DNA of 18,520 bases from DATLXH01 sp035576005 (GTDB lineage Bacteria; Acidobacteriota; Thermoanaerobaculia; Gp7-AA8): assembly GCA_035576005.1 (NCBI GenBank), contig DATLXH010000142.1:1-18520 (forward strand), given 5' to 3'. The notes beneath the pieces are model-generated. The model had not been told where the DNA came from and did not search any database. It saw only the letters and a program-made list of their open reading frames with translations. The translations under genes were made by a program, and so were the position numbers. This document shows, piece by piece, positions 5,643 to 17,271 of this stretch (position 1 is its first letter; every line of letters begins with the position of its first letter).

Positions 5643-7364
5643 ATGGGGTGGACAGACAGCGACGCGTCAAAAGCCTCGGCTCCGAAGACTCCCTCGTTTC
5701 TCATCACAGCCTTTCTCCTGCTCGCCACAATCCTCGTTCACGGAAACGCGATCAACGGCTGGTGGCTCTACGACGACCCCCAGCTTGTGATCCATGCAAT
5801 GGAGAACAGCGCCGGATCCATCCTCTTCTCTCCGGATGCTTACCGCTTCCTGGCTTCGCATACGTTCACGCCGCTCCTCTCACTGTCGTTCAAACTGGAT
5901 TTCGCGCTTGCCGAGCTCGATCCGCGAGGCTTTTATCTCCATCAGTTCCTCGCCCTCGCGCTCTGCGTAGTCCTTCTCTTTCTACTTTTGCGTCGCTACA
6001 CGCGCCAGTCGATTGCGATCGTTACGACCCTTGCGTTCATCCTTGCCCCTCCGACCGCCATCATCGCTCGCACTCTGATGATGAGGCACTACCTCGAGGG
6101 GCTTCTTCTCGCGTCAGGTGCGCTGTTGCTCTGGGAGTGCGGCGGTCGTGGGCCGGGGAAAACAGACAGCGCGCCTATGGGCGTGGCGCGCAGTCCCGAG
6201 ACGTTCTTCCATTGGAGCGACATAGCCGCGGCTCTCCTTTATCTGGGAGCGATGCTCGCGAAAGAAATTTACGCACCGCTTCCTCTTCTCATGATGGTCG
6301 AAGCGATCTGGCGCGGGGTGCGATTCCGCGAAATGGCGCGGCGTCTCATCCCAACCGTGGCAGCTGGAGCGATCTTCATTGTCTGGAGAGCCACGATGCT
6401 CGGCTCGCCCGGCGGCTACGGCGAGCTCCCATCAATTGCTTCGATCGCGAGACTTCCCTTCACAATCTTGAAAGAGTCTTTCAACGGCTCTCCCGCGGCC
6501 GTCATGATCGCCGGCGCCTTGCTCTTGCTCACGCTCGTAACCGGAGGTCTGATTGTTTCCCGTCGACGCTGGGCAGTTCCTGTCGGCGCATTCGCGCTCT
6601 TTGCACTTCTTCCGATCGTTCCTCTCGCCGCGCGATTCGAGCTTCGATACGCATTCGTCGCGTTTCTTTCTCTGCTTGTCGCCACGGCCATCGCATCGCG
6701 CCGGTCCATCTTCTCCCCCCGAATGACGATGGCGTTGCACATCGCTCTCTGCATAGTTCTGGCGGTCGCCAGCTTCTATCAACTCCGGCAATTCGGCTCC
6801 GTAACGGCGGCGATGGAAGCAGAAGGACGTTATGTATGGAGCGCGAAGTCGGATGCGCCAGCTCTGCTCGCCAGCTCGCCGGGCTGGTACCTTGCCGGAC
6901 TGGGCACACTCCGCCAGACTCGCGGGGCTGGCCTCGCGCCGCGCTTCGTTCTGAGTCGTGAGCCGATGATGAGTGGGGAGGTGGCGACGAGCAACATCGT
7001 TCAGAGCCACTGGGCCTCCGCCGCGATCACCCCGCTCACTGCCGACGACAAAGAGCAGATTCGACTCGAGGCCGGACGATTCGACGCGACGATCCCGCTG
7101 AGCTTCACCTTCCGTCGTCATCAGCACGCCCTCGTCTGGAATCTCGAGCCAGCGCAAGGAGGCAGCTGGCTGTTTCTAACCCATCCTTACTACGGTCGCT
7201 ACCCGATTCCATCAACGGGCAGAAACAGGATCCCCGACGCTAAAGAGCGTCAGTACTTCCGGGTGCGCAGAGATGTCGGTGATGGAAGATGGAACCTCTC
7301 ACCTGTACTCGAGCTGCCGACTGAAGGGCGAGCGGTGAGCTGGTCCGGGACGCAGGCTCCATGA
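5643..7364 (+). CDS. Polytopic membrane protein, GT-C glycosyltransferase-like
   Basis: A 573-aa protein with about ten membrane helices over residues 19-410 and a soluble C-terminal part of about 160 residues. The first helix is followed by WWLYDDPQLV (residues 40-49). A paired acid in the first outside loop is the hallmark of GT-C enzymes, which transfer sugars from polyprenyl-phosphate donors; a TMTC/PMT-like relative is my reading, not proven. HTFTPLLSL and the RR at 117-118 fit the usual arrangement. No Shine-Dalgarno sequence precedes the ATG, and a promoter ends about 10 nt before it. It overlaps the next gene by four bases (ATGA), so the two are translationally coupled. Donor and acceptor unknown. 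Confidence 0.8.
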   Translation: MGWTDSDASKASAPKTPSFLITAFLLLATILVHGNAINGWWLYDDPQLVIHAMENSAGSILFSPDAYRFLASHTFTPLLSLSFKLDFALAELDPRGFYLHQFLALALCVVLLFLLLRRYTRQSIAIVTTLAFILAPPTAIIARTLMMRHYLEGLLLASGALLLWECGGRGPGKTDSAPMGVARSPETFFHWSDIAAALLYLGAMLAKEIYAPLPLLMMVEAIWRGVRFREMARRLIPTVAAGAIFIVWRATMLGSPGGYGELPSIASIARLPFTILKESFNGSPAAVMIAGALLLLTLVTGGLIVSRRRWAVPVGAFALFALLPIVPLAARFELRYAFVAFLSLLVATAIASRRSIFSPRMTMALHIALCIVLAVASFYQLRQFGSVTAAMEAEGRYVWSAKSDAPALLASSPGWYLAGLGTLRQTRGAGLAPRFVLSREPMMSGEVATSNIVQSHWASAAITPLTADDKEQIRLEAGRFDATIPLSFTFRRHQHALVWNLEPAQGGSWLFLTHPYYGRYPIPSTGRNRIPDAKERQYFRVRRDVGDGRWNLSPVLELPTEGRAVSWSGTQAP

Positions 7365-9067
7365 TGCGCTCGGATCGTCCCCTCCGCTGGTTCGTGTTGT
7401 CACTCTGGCTCGCGTTCATCCTGCGAGGCACGTTGCACTCACTCGTGGCGCCGATGTGGGACGGCTTCGACGAGCCTTTCCACCTGGCCTACGTGACCTT
7501 CGTCGCTAACCATGGACGTCCACCAGGATTTTCCGAGCCAAGCTTTCCAGGGCTGATTCTCGAGGCCAATCGAACTCTTCCGAGTTTTCTCGGCTATGGG
7601 GCACCGTCATTCCGGGAGTGGTCGCAGATGACCCATGGCGAGCGCGCAGCGAAGCGATCGGAACACGATCGCATGACCGGAGGCACTCTTTCAGGAAAGG
7701 GTGTCATCTACACCGGACCTAACTACGAACGGCAGCAGGGACCTCTCTACTATTATCTCGCCGCGCCGGTTGCCATTGCATGCAGCAGCTGCAACCTGGC
7801 ACATCTTCTCGTCGCGTTGCGGCTCTTCTCTGTCATCCTCGCCTCTCTCGTAGTTCCGCTGTCGGCGTTGCTTGCTTTTCGAACCGTTGGGAGATCTGGC
7901 CTGCTGGTGGCTCTCCCGATCGTCACCTTCGCTCCCAATACCCTTTTTTTCGTCGACCGAGTCACGAACGACGCGCTCGCCTGGCCGTTGATGGCGGTCA
8001 TCTGCATTCTCCTCGTGGAGGTGACGAGGCCGCTCGTGAGATTTCGTCACATCGCCGGGCTCGGAATTGCCATTACAGCAGGGATCTGGACGAAGCTGAC
8101 TCTTCTGCCCGCACTCCCGGCAGCGGTTGTTGCGATGTGGCTCTCGGGGCGGACTCGGCCGAGCGACAAGTCGGAAGAACGCGTGCCGGGCAGAGGCAGG
8201 CACTCTCCGCTCTCTCTCTGGAGCGTGGCCGTAGCGTTTCCGCTTTTCATGACCGCTCTGCTCGTCGTCTGGAACAGAGTTTCCTCCGGGACATTCACCG
8301 GGCTTGCTCAGTCAACCGCCGCGACTTCCAGCTCTCCCTCGCAATGGCTGAGCGCCGCGGGCCATGCCTTCTCGCTGAGTTACCTGCAGCGACTTTCCAT
8401 CAACCATCTCTGGTCCGGCGGCTGGGCTTTCATCCAGCCGGCCGCTCGATGGTACGTCGGAGCAGTTCTGATCTTCGCGACGATCCTCACGACGGCGCGA
8501 CTGGCGCGGCGGAAGCAGCTGGTCGATCGACCTTCCCACACGGAAGCGCGTCCGTCCTCACTCCCCCTCGTCACGTTCGGATTGTTTTTCCTCGCCGCGA
8601 TGCTCTTCCATGTCGTGAGCGGGACCGTCGCCGCGCGTCAGGTCAGCGGATTCCCCGCCATCGGAGCGGAAGGGTGGTACCTCGATCTGTTGCGACCGCT
8701 CGAGGCGCTGCTGATTGCAGTTCTGGTGATGCGTCATGGAACGGCGCCGCGATGGCTCTCGCCTCTTCTGGTTGTCTTTATAGTACTAACGGACCTCGGC
8801 GCCACCGCTTCATTGCTCCTGCCTCAATGGTCCGGGTCGGCCTCGTCAGCAGGACTCATTGTCTCTCTTCGAACCGCGCTCGAAGCCACACCCATTGACG
8901 TAAACGGATTGATCCTCGTCGCGATAGCCGGGTTGTTCGCCCTGGCGGTGTCGGCGGGGATCGTGAGCAGTTTGAGAGTTGGCTCGTCCCCAATTCGCCA
9001 GCCGGACGACATGCCGCTCGATCTTCACCCATCATCCACGAGTGGAAGGAGACCCGATGCGCGCTGA
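7361..9067 (+). CDS. Polytopic membrane protein, GT-C glycosyltransferase-like (DUF2142-type features)
   Basis: A 568-aa protein with about eleven membrane helices. After helix 1 comes MWDGFDEPFHLAYV (residues 32-45), with the Asp37-Glu38 pair expected of a GT-C catalytic loop. YERQQGPLYYYLAAP follows near residue 126, and FVDRVTNDALAWP later; an ND-A-L motif in this place is common in ArnT/DUF2142-like transferases. It starts within the stop codon of the previous GT-C gene (ATGA overlap) and overlaps the next gene by 11 bases, so the three form one operon. A second ATG at 7364 could also be used. The role is probably attachment of sugar to lipid, polymer or protein at the outer face of the membrane. 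Confidence 0.82.
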   Translation: MMRSDRPLRWFVLSLWLAFILRGTLHSLVAPMWDGFDEPFHLAYVTFVANHGRPPGFSEPSFPGLILEANRTLPSFLGYGAPSFREWSQMTHGERAAKRSEHDRMTGGTLSGKGVIYTGPNYERQQGPLYYYLAAPVAIACSSCNLAHLLVALRLFSVILASLVVPLSALLAFRTVGRSGLLVALPIVTFAPNTLFFVDRVTNDALAWPLMAVICILLVEVTRPLVRFRHIAGLGIAITAGIWTKLTLLPALPAAVVAMWLSGRTRPSDKSEERVPGRGRHSPLSLWSVAVAFPLFMTALLVVWNRVSSGTFTGLAQSTAATSSSPSQWLSAAGHAFSLSYLQRLSINHLWSGGWAFIQPAARWYVGAVLIFATILTTARLARRKQLVDRPSHTEARPSSLPLVTFGLFFLAAMLFHVVSGTVAARQVSGFPAIGAEGWYLDLLRPLEALLIAVLVMRHGTAPRWLSPLLVVFIVLTDLGATASLLLPQWSGSASSAGLIVSLRTALEATPIDVNGLILVAIAGLFALAVSAGIVSSLRVGSSPIRQPDDMPLDLHPSSTSGRRPDAR

Positions 9068-9242
9068 TGTCGAATGTCCGTACTGTGGCGAAAGAAACGA
9101 GATTTTCGTCGATCCGAGTGGCGGGCGGGTTCAGTCTTACGTGGAAGACTGCCACGTCTGTTGCCGCCCATGGCAGGTTCGGGTAACCGTGAGCGCAGAT
9201 GACGTTGACGTCGAGCTACGCACCGAGAGCGACGAGATGTGA
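9057..9242 (+). CDS. CPXCG motif-containing cysteine-rich protein
   Basis: A 61-aa protein of the small cysteine-rich CPXCG family. VECPYCGERNEIFVDPSGG holds the first Cys pair and YVEDCHVCCRPWQV the second, making a four-Cys zinc-ribbon-like site. The acidic tail (DDVDVELRTESDEM) is normal for the family. AAGGAG (9046-9051) lies 5 nt before the ATG, which supports this short form over a longer in-frame reading from 8979. The gene overlaps the end of the GT-C gene by 11 bases. Function is not established; its place behind two membrane transferases may be only operon hitch-hiking. Confidence 0.88.
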   Translation: MRADVECPYCGERNEIFVDPSGGRVQSYVEDCHVCCRPWQVRVTVSADDVDVELRTESDEM

Positions 9243-9284
9243 GCGTCAGCCAGCGAAGGGTCTGTACGGCCTTGTTAAGTCGCG

Positions 9285-10418
9285 CTACTCGAGGATCGAT
9301 TGCGGGTCGATGCCGACACTCGTGCACCACTCCCGATAAGCAAAGGGCGAGATCTCCGAAGGCTTAATCTCGCTTCGGCCGCCCCAGAACACATTCGTAT
9401 AGCCCACGGCGATTCCGACGCTCTCGAGGTGCGCATCGATTGCAGCCTTGTGCGCAAGCACGACATCCTTCTCCGTCCCGTGAGCGACCGCCATGATGTT
9501 GACGTTGCGGAACTCCGCGCCTCCTTCTCGCCAGTAGCAGTGAGTCAGGATGTGATGCCGGCCGGCCTGCTGCCCCGCTTCGATCTCGCGACCGGGAGGA
9601 ACCGCCCAGTGAAAGAGGGCGTTGAATCTGGTGACACGCTCGCCCCCTCCCGTAGCTTTCACATGCTCCAGGAATGTGGAGAATCGTCCGATCACTTTCC
9701 GGCGATCGAGACCGCGAGCCACCTCGAGAAACGTCTCCAGCGGGACGCCGACCTCACGCGCTCTTGCATCCCAGACCGGTTCCCGGATCTCCGACGGTTC
9801 GAGCTCTCGCTTGAGTCCCATGAGCACGCGCCATTCGAGCTCGTTCAACTCGACGATCTCTGTATCGCGGACCTCAGCCAGCGCATCCGATTTACTGCCG
9901 ACCTCCATTCCCTTGCGGCGGACATGACCAACGCCGAGGGCGAAGATCCGGTTGGCAGGCATGACACGAAAATGTTCGGCGCCGGTTAGTCCGGCGAGGA
10001 CCGCGCAATGCTTCTCAATCGAGTAGCCCTGAGGGACCTTCACCGTGGTCCAGAGGCGATAGTTTGACCCGGGGGTCGCGGCGTCAGTCGATCGGATGAC
10101 CACATGACCGGAGAATGGATCTCTTTGAAACATGAAATCGAATGCGGCATCGAGCTTGTCAGCGGGAACCTGCCACGCGACCAGGGCACCGCGCGCCAGG
10201 TTCGTCGCCATCATCGTCTGCCGGACCCTACGGATCGTTCCAGCTCGCAGCATGGCCTCGATTCGCTCCAGCACCACCGGGAGCGGAACGCCGGACTGCT
10301 CAGCAATGGCCTCGAATGGATGCTCGAGGAAGCCGGAGATCTTATCCTCCGACACCGCCAGAATCTGCGCGTTGACCGGATCACTATGTTGCGTCGGAAC
10401 TGCCAGAGTCGAGGACAT
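9285..10418 (-). CDS. Two-domain AhbA/AhbB-like siroheme decarboxylase, Lrp/AsnC fold
   Basis: A 377-aa protein made of two tandem units, each a winged helix followed by an AsnC-type effector domain: about residues 17-165 and 188-365. The first carries IRRVRQTMMATNLARGALVAW and SNYRLWTTVKVP; the second carries RRKVIGRFSTF, HILTHCYWREGG and RNVNIMAVAHG. These match the pattern of AhbA and AhbB (NirD/L/G/H relatives), which decarboxylate siroheme to didecarboxysiroheme and usually are separate chains of about 150 residues. The HCY-x-R motif is clear in the second unit, whereas the first has GHVVIRS where HNY-x-R is usual, so that site may have changed. No other heme-synthesis gene is nearby. 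No ribosome binding site precedes the ATG; a TACGAT 7 nt upstream hints at a leaderless start but lacks a -35. A regulatory role cannot be excluded. Confidence 0.75.
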   Translation of the reverse strand: MSSTLAVPTQHSDPVNAQILAVSEDKISGFLEHPFEAIAEQSGVPLPVVLERIEAMLRAGTIRRVRQTMMATNLARGALVAWQVPADKLDAAFDFMFQRDPFSGHVVIRSTDAATPGSNYRLWTTVKVPQGYSIEKHCAVLAGLTGAEHFRVMPANRIFALGVGHVRRKGMEVGSKSDALAEVRDTEIVELNELEWRVLMGLKRELEPSEIREPVWDARAREVGVPLETFLEVARGLDRRKVIGRFSTFLEHVKATGGGERVTRFNALFHWAVPPGREIEAGQQAGRHHILTHCYWREGGAEFRNVNIMAVAHGTEKDVVLAHKAAIDAHLESVGIAVGYTNVFWGGRSEIKPSEISPFAYREWCTSVGIDPQSILE

Positions 10419-10519
10419 GCAGGGAATCGTATCAAAGTGTGCGCACAGGCTGAGCGGGTGGAGATGTCATTCCGTTCACCGTGCCGCGACTAAAAGAAAG
10501 AAACGATGACTGACGTGGT

Positions 10520-10697
10520 TGAGCCGCGAAGCGGCGTATCCCTCTCCCCGGCGGGGAGAGGGAAGCGAGCGGAGCGAAGAGAGGGAGAGGGGCGTGAAAG
10601 TCTCGTCAGTCCGTCGGAAAGGGCGAGGTCTTCGTATCTCTCGCGGCCCCTCTCCCGGTCGCTTACGCGACCACCCTCTCCCCGCCGGGGAGAGGGA
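10520..10697 (+). repeat. Repeat family A, copy 3
   Basis: An intact copy with the same order of parts as at 5351: left palindrome, GGGAGAGGGGCGTGAAAGTC, variable core around 10605-10628, GTCTTCGTATCTCTCGCGG, GCCCCTCTCCC, GGTCGC/GCGACC hairpin and final palindrome. It is followed by a separate hairpin GCGCCCC/GGGGCGC (10700-10716). It lies in the divergent gap between the AhbAB-like gene and metH. The rest of that gap, 10717-10840, holds only two CTCGGGATGA direct repeats. Confidence 0.88.
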
Positions 10698-10840
10698 TTC
10701 GCGCCCCTTCGGGGCGCCAGTCCAAACCGCGTGTCATCACCTCCTCATCAACGAGCCACGCTGTTAACCCGCTCGGGATGACAGCGCCTCCCCCCTATCG
10801 AGCTCGGGATGAAGAGCTGGCAGGCTCGCGCCCACATCAT

Positions 10841-10870
10841 TTGACACCCCATGCCGCTCTCTCATACAGT
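10841..10870 (+). promoter_or_regulatory. Predicted metH promoter
   Basis: A perfect TTGACA -35 hexamer (10841-10846), 18 nt, and TACAGT (10865-10870). The start would be near 10877, directly at the 5' side of the SAM-II-like aptamer, as expected for a riboswitch leader. Confidence 0.65.
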
Positions 10871-10876
10871 GACCAT

Positions 10877-10928
10877 CGCTGGATTGAGTTGGGGCCGCTT
10901 GCAACCAGGGTAAAAAAAGTCTAAAGGA
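10877..10928 (+). ncRNA. SAM-II-like riboswitch aptamer upstream of metH
   Basis: Layout follows the SAM-II pseudoknot. P1 is CTGG (10879-10882) with CCAG (10905-10908). The loop begins GATTGAG, near the family's GATTTGA/GATTTAA. It contains CCG then TTGCAA (10895-10904), like the CCG-TTGCAA of the known metX aptamer. After P1 comes GGTAAAAAAAGTCTAAAGG (10909-10927), matching the family's TAAA...AAGTCGCTAAAGG. CC (10895-10896) can pair with GG (10926-10927) to close the pseudoknot. Deviation: the conserved GCTAAA reads TCTAAA here, and P1 is short. Known members bind S-adenosylmethionine and control methionine or SAM genes; metH downstream fits. The call is by eye, without a covariance-model search. 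Confidence 0.72.
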
Positions 10929-10965
10929 TGCCGCCGGACGATTCGTTACTCGATGTCGATTTCGG

Positions 10966-11003
10966 GCCCCACTGCTGCTTCCAGCGTGGGGCTTTTTGTT
11001 TTT
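10966..11003 (+). terminator. Intrinsic terminator in the metH leader (riboswitch expression platform)
   Basis: GCCCCAC (10966-10972) pairs with GTGGGGC (10986-10992). GCTG (10974-10977) pairs with CAGC (10982-10985) around a CTTC loop, with one bulged T. TTTTTGTTTTT follows at once. It lies between the aptamer and the metH start, so it must be bypassed for expression. Its 5' arm is also complementary over 7 bases (10965-10971) to TGGGGCC in the aptamer loop (10890-10896), an apparent antiterminator. Confidence 0.85.
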
Positions 11004-11043
11004 CTGACACATCGTCATCGTCACAGGCGAACTGCGAGGATTC

Positions 11044-14730
<3,687 letters not shown>

Positions 14731-14757
14731 CAGCCTCCTCCATCAACGAGTAGGGGA

Positions 14758-14931
14758 TGAGCCGCGAAGCGGCGTATCCCTCTCCCCGTCGGGGAGAGGG
14801 AAGCGAGCGAAGCGAAGCAGGGAGAGGGGCGTGAAAGTCTCGCCATTCCGGAAGAAAGCGCGGTCTTCGTATCTCTCGCGGCCCCTCTCCCGGTCGCTGG
14901 CGCGACCACCCTCTCCCCGCCGGGGAGAGGG
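14758..14931 (+). repeat. Repeat family A, copy 4
   Basis: An intact copy 27 nt after the metH stop. It is nearly identical to the copy at 10520 outside the variable core (about 14843-14862). It ends with the CCCTCTCCCC/GGGGAGAGGG palindrome and is followed by a CATCGCC/GGCGATG hairpin (14939-14953) that may serve as a terminator for either flanking gene. It lies in the convergent gap between metH and the carboxylate-amine ligase gene. Confidence 0.88.
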
Positions 14932-14957
14932 ACCGGGCATCGCCTTCGGCGATGGAA

Positions 14958-16067
<1,110 letters not shown>

Positions 16068-16070
16068 AGG

Positions 16071-16076
16071 TCTCCT
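16071..16076 (-). promoter_or_regulatory. Ribosome binding site setting the GCS2-like start
   Basis: AGGAGA on the minus strand, 3 nt before the ATG at 16067. It favours this start over the in-frame ATG at 16121, which has no such sequence. Confidence 0.6.
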
Positions 16077-16130
16077 GAGAGGCTGAGCAAAAATCCCGCG
16101 CGGTCCAGATTCAGCGAGCACTGAGACATG

Positions 16131-16144
16131 CCTGGGGCCCCAGG
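16131..16144. repeat. 14-bp palindrome between the ATP-grasp and GCS2-like genes
   Basis: CCTGGGG followed directly by CCCCAGG makes a perfect palindrome 20 bp after the ATP-grasp stop. There is no T-run, so it is not a standard terminator. It could slow a downstream nuclease, bind a protein, or mean nothing. Confidence 0.4.
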
Positions 16145-16164
16145 GCGCTGGTCTGCGGCCTCGA

Positions 16165-17103
16165 TCATCGCTTCACCCAGCTCTTCATCTTGTCAGGCCA
16201 CGAGCCGGTCGCTTCGAATCGCGCGGGCTTATTGACTGTCTCGATGAGGAAGTCGGTCATGTTGCTCACGATCCACTCGAAGTTCTCTTCCCCGACTGAG
16301 TTGCGATCGGCGTCGGGAGCGCAGTTCATGAAATCGATCGCGTATGGTGTCCCGCCGCGAATCGCGAACTCGACCGTGTTCATGTCGTATCCCAGAGCCT
16401 CGCAGAGCGTCTGCGCGTCCTTTGCGACGCGAGTCTCCATCGCCTTGTCGGGCTGGTCGGTTACATAGCGCAAATGATGCGGCTGGCGCGGGTCGTAGCG
16501 CATGACTCGAACACGCGTGCGTCCCACGACGTAACATCTGTAGTAGTCGTCGAAGTCGATCGCTTCCTGCGCCATCATCGTGAGCGTATGGGTCTGATCG
16601 TAGGCGGCGAAGAACTGATCACGATCATCACACTTGTAGACGTCCTTCCAACCGCCGCCATCAGCCGGCTTCATGAAGATAGGAAACCCGAGGTAGCCGA
16701 AGAGTTTGTCCCAGTCGACGTAGCGGAGATTCCGGAACGAGGTCGCTTCCGTGTTCGGAGGGTTTTGTTTGTGCGGGAGAAGCACTGTCTTCGGCACCGC
16801 CACCCCGCAGGCCTGCGCGATGAGGTTGTCGATGAACTTGTCGTCGGCCGACCACCAGATAGGATTGTTCACGACCCGGACTCCTGAGGCCGCCGCACAC
16901 TTCACGAATGTGCGGTAGAAGGGCACCTCATGACTGATTCTGTCGAGAATCAGGTCATAGTCGAACTTCCCGTCGTCCATCAGATATGAGATCTCAACCG
17001 GTGCGGCTGTTATCCCGGCACCTCTCTTGTTGATGGCATCGATGAGCGCCCAGGGAAATGTGTCCTCCATCCCGAAGAGGAGACCAATCGTCTTTTCCTG
17101 CAT
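16165..17103 (-). CDS. ATP-grasp superfamily ligase, unknown substrate
   Basis: A 312-aa ATP-grasp protein. The order of parts is an N-terminal Rossmann-like domain (TIGLLFGMEDTFPWALIDAI), VVNNPIWWSADDKF (78-90), then PIFMKPADGGGWKDVYK (141-157) with the ATP-binding Lys and glycine-rich loop. AQEAIDFDDYYRCYVVG is the hinge region; NTVEFAIRGG (242-251) and AIDFMNCAPDAD (255-266) supply the acidic and Asn metal ligands (Glu245, Asp257, Asn260). The chemistry of the superfamily is acyl-phosphate formation and attack by an amine or thiol. The start at 17103 is set by AGGAGG 8 nt upstream; an ATG at 17154 would be longer but lies in the palindrome of the intergenic region. It is the first gene of the minus-strand pair, divergent from the esterase-fold gene. 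Confidence 0.88.
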   Translation of the reverse strand: MQEKTIGLLFGMEDTFPWALIDAINKRGAGITAAPVEISYLMDDGKFDYDLILDRISHEVPFYRTFVKCAAASGVRVVNNPIWWSADDKFIDNLIAQACGVAVPKTVLLPHKQNPPNTEATSFRNLRYVDWDKLFGYLGFPIFMKPADGGGWKDVYKCDDRDQFFAAYDQTHTLTMMAQEAIDFDDYYRCYVVGRTRVRVMRYDPRQPHHLRYVTDQPDKAMETRVAKDAQTLCEALGYDMNTVEFAIRGGTPYAIDFMNCAPDADRNSVGEENFEWIVSNMTDFLIETVNKPARFEATGSWPDKMKSWVKR

Positions 17104-17111
17104 TGTCACTG

Positions 17112-17117
17112 CCTCCT
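17112..17117 (-). promoter_or_regulatory. Ribosome binding site setting the ATP-grasp start
   Basis: A full AGGAGG on the minus strand, 8 nt before the ATG at 17103. It rules in favour of the short form of the ATP-grasp protein. Confidence 0.75.
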
Positions 17118-17145
17118 GACCGCTCGCCCGAAGACCCCGTATGTG

Positions 17146-17167
17146 GCCGGACATTCCAATGTCCGGC
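17146..17167. promoter_or_regulatory. 22-bp near-palindrome in the divergent gap
   Basis: GCCGGACATT (17146-17155) and AATGTCCGGC (17158-17167) form a perfect 10-bp inverted repeat with a 2-bp centre. It sits between the ATP-grasp and esterase-fold genes, where an operator controlling both would be placed. It may instead be a hairpin in one leader. No other copy was seen in this window. Confidence 0.5.
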
Positions 17168-17232
17168 GCCCCTCAAACCGCTACTACTAGAGGTAGCATC
17201 TTCCAGAGGCTGTGCCCGGTCGACTCGCATCG

Positions 17233-17240
17233 TATAGAAT
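17233..17240 (+). promoter_or_regulatory. Possible -10 element of the esterase-fold gene
   Basis: TATAGAAT contains TAGAAT, one base off the -10 consensus, 31 nt before the ATG at 17272. No good -35 hexamer lies at the usual distance, so this is a weak promoter call. Confidence 0.3.
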
Positions 17241-17271
17241 CGCCGACCTTTAGAGCAACGGAGCGGACCGA

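Noticed and set aside
5570..6961. 463-codon plus-strand frame overlapping the first GT-C gene
   Set aside because: Arginine- and serine-rich low-information translation in a shifted frame of a clear membrane protein gene; a shadow frame.
10506..10781. Small frames within family A repeats (SLSPAGRG, PSPRRGEG-type peptides)
   Set aside because: They arise from the CCCTCTCCCC/GGGGAGAGGG palindromes, recur in each copy on both strands and change frame with the variable core. They are translated repeat, not protein.
10860..11043. Cobalamin or SAH riboswitch upstream of metH
   Set aside because: The leader is too short for a cobalamin aptamer and no B12-box or SAH core sequence is visible. The conserved blocks present fit SAM-II instead.
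16068..16121. Longer form of the GCS2-like protein starting at 16121
   Set aside because: The extra 18 residues precede the family's start, and the ATG at 16067 has an AGGAGA just upstream.
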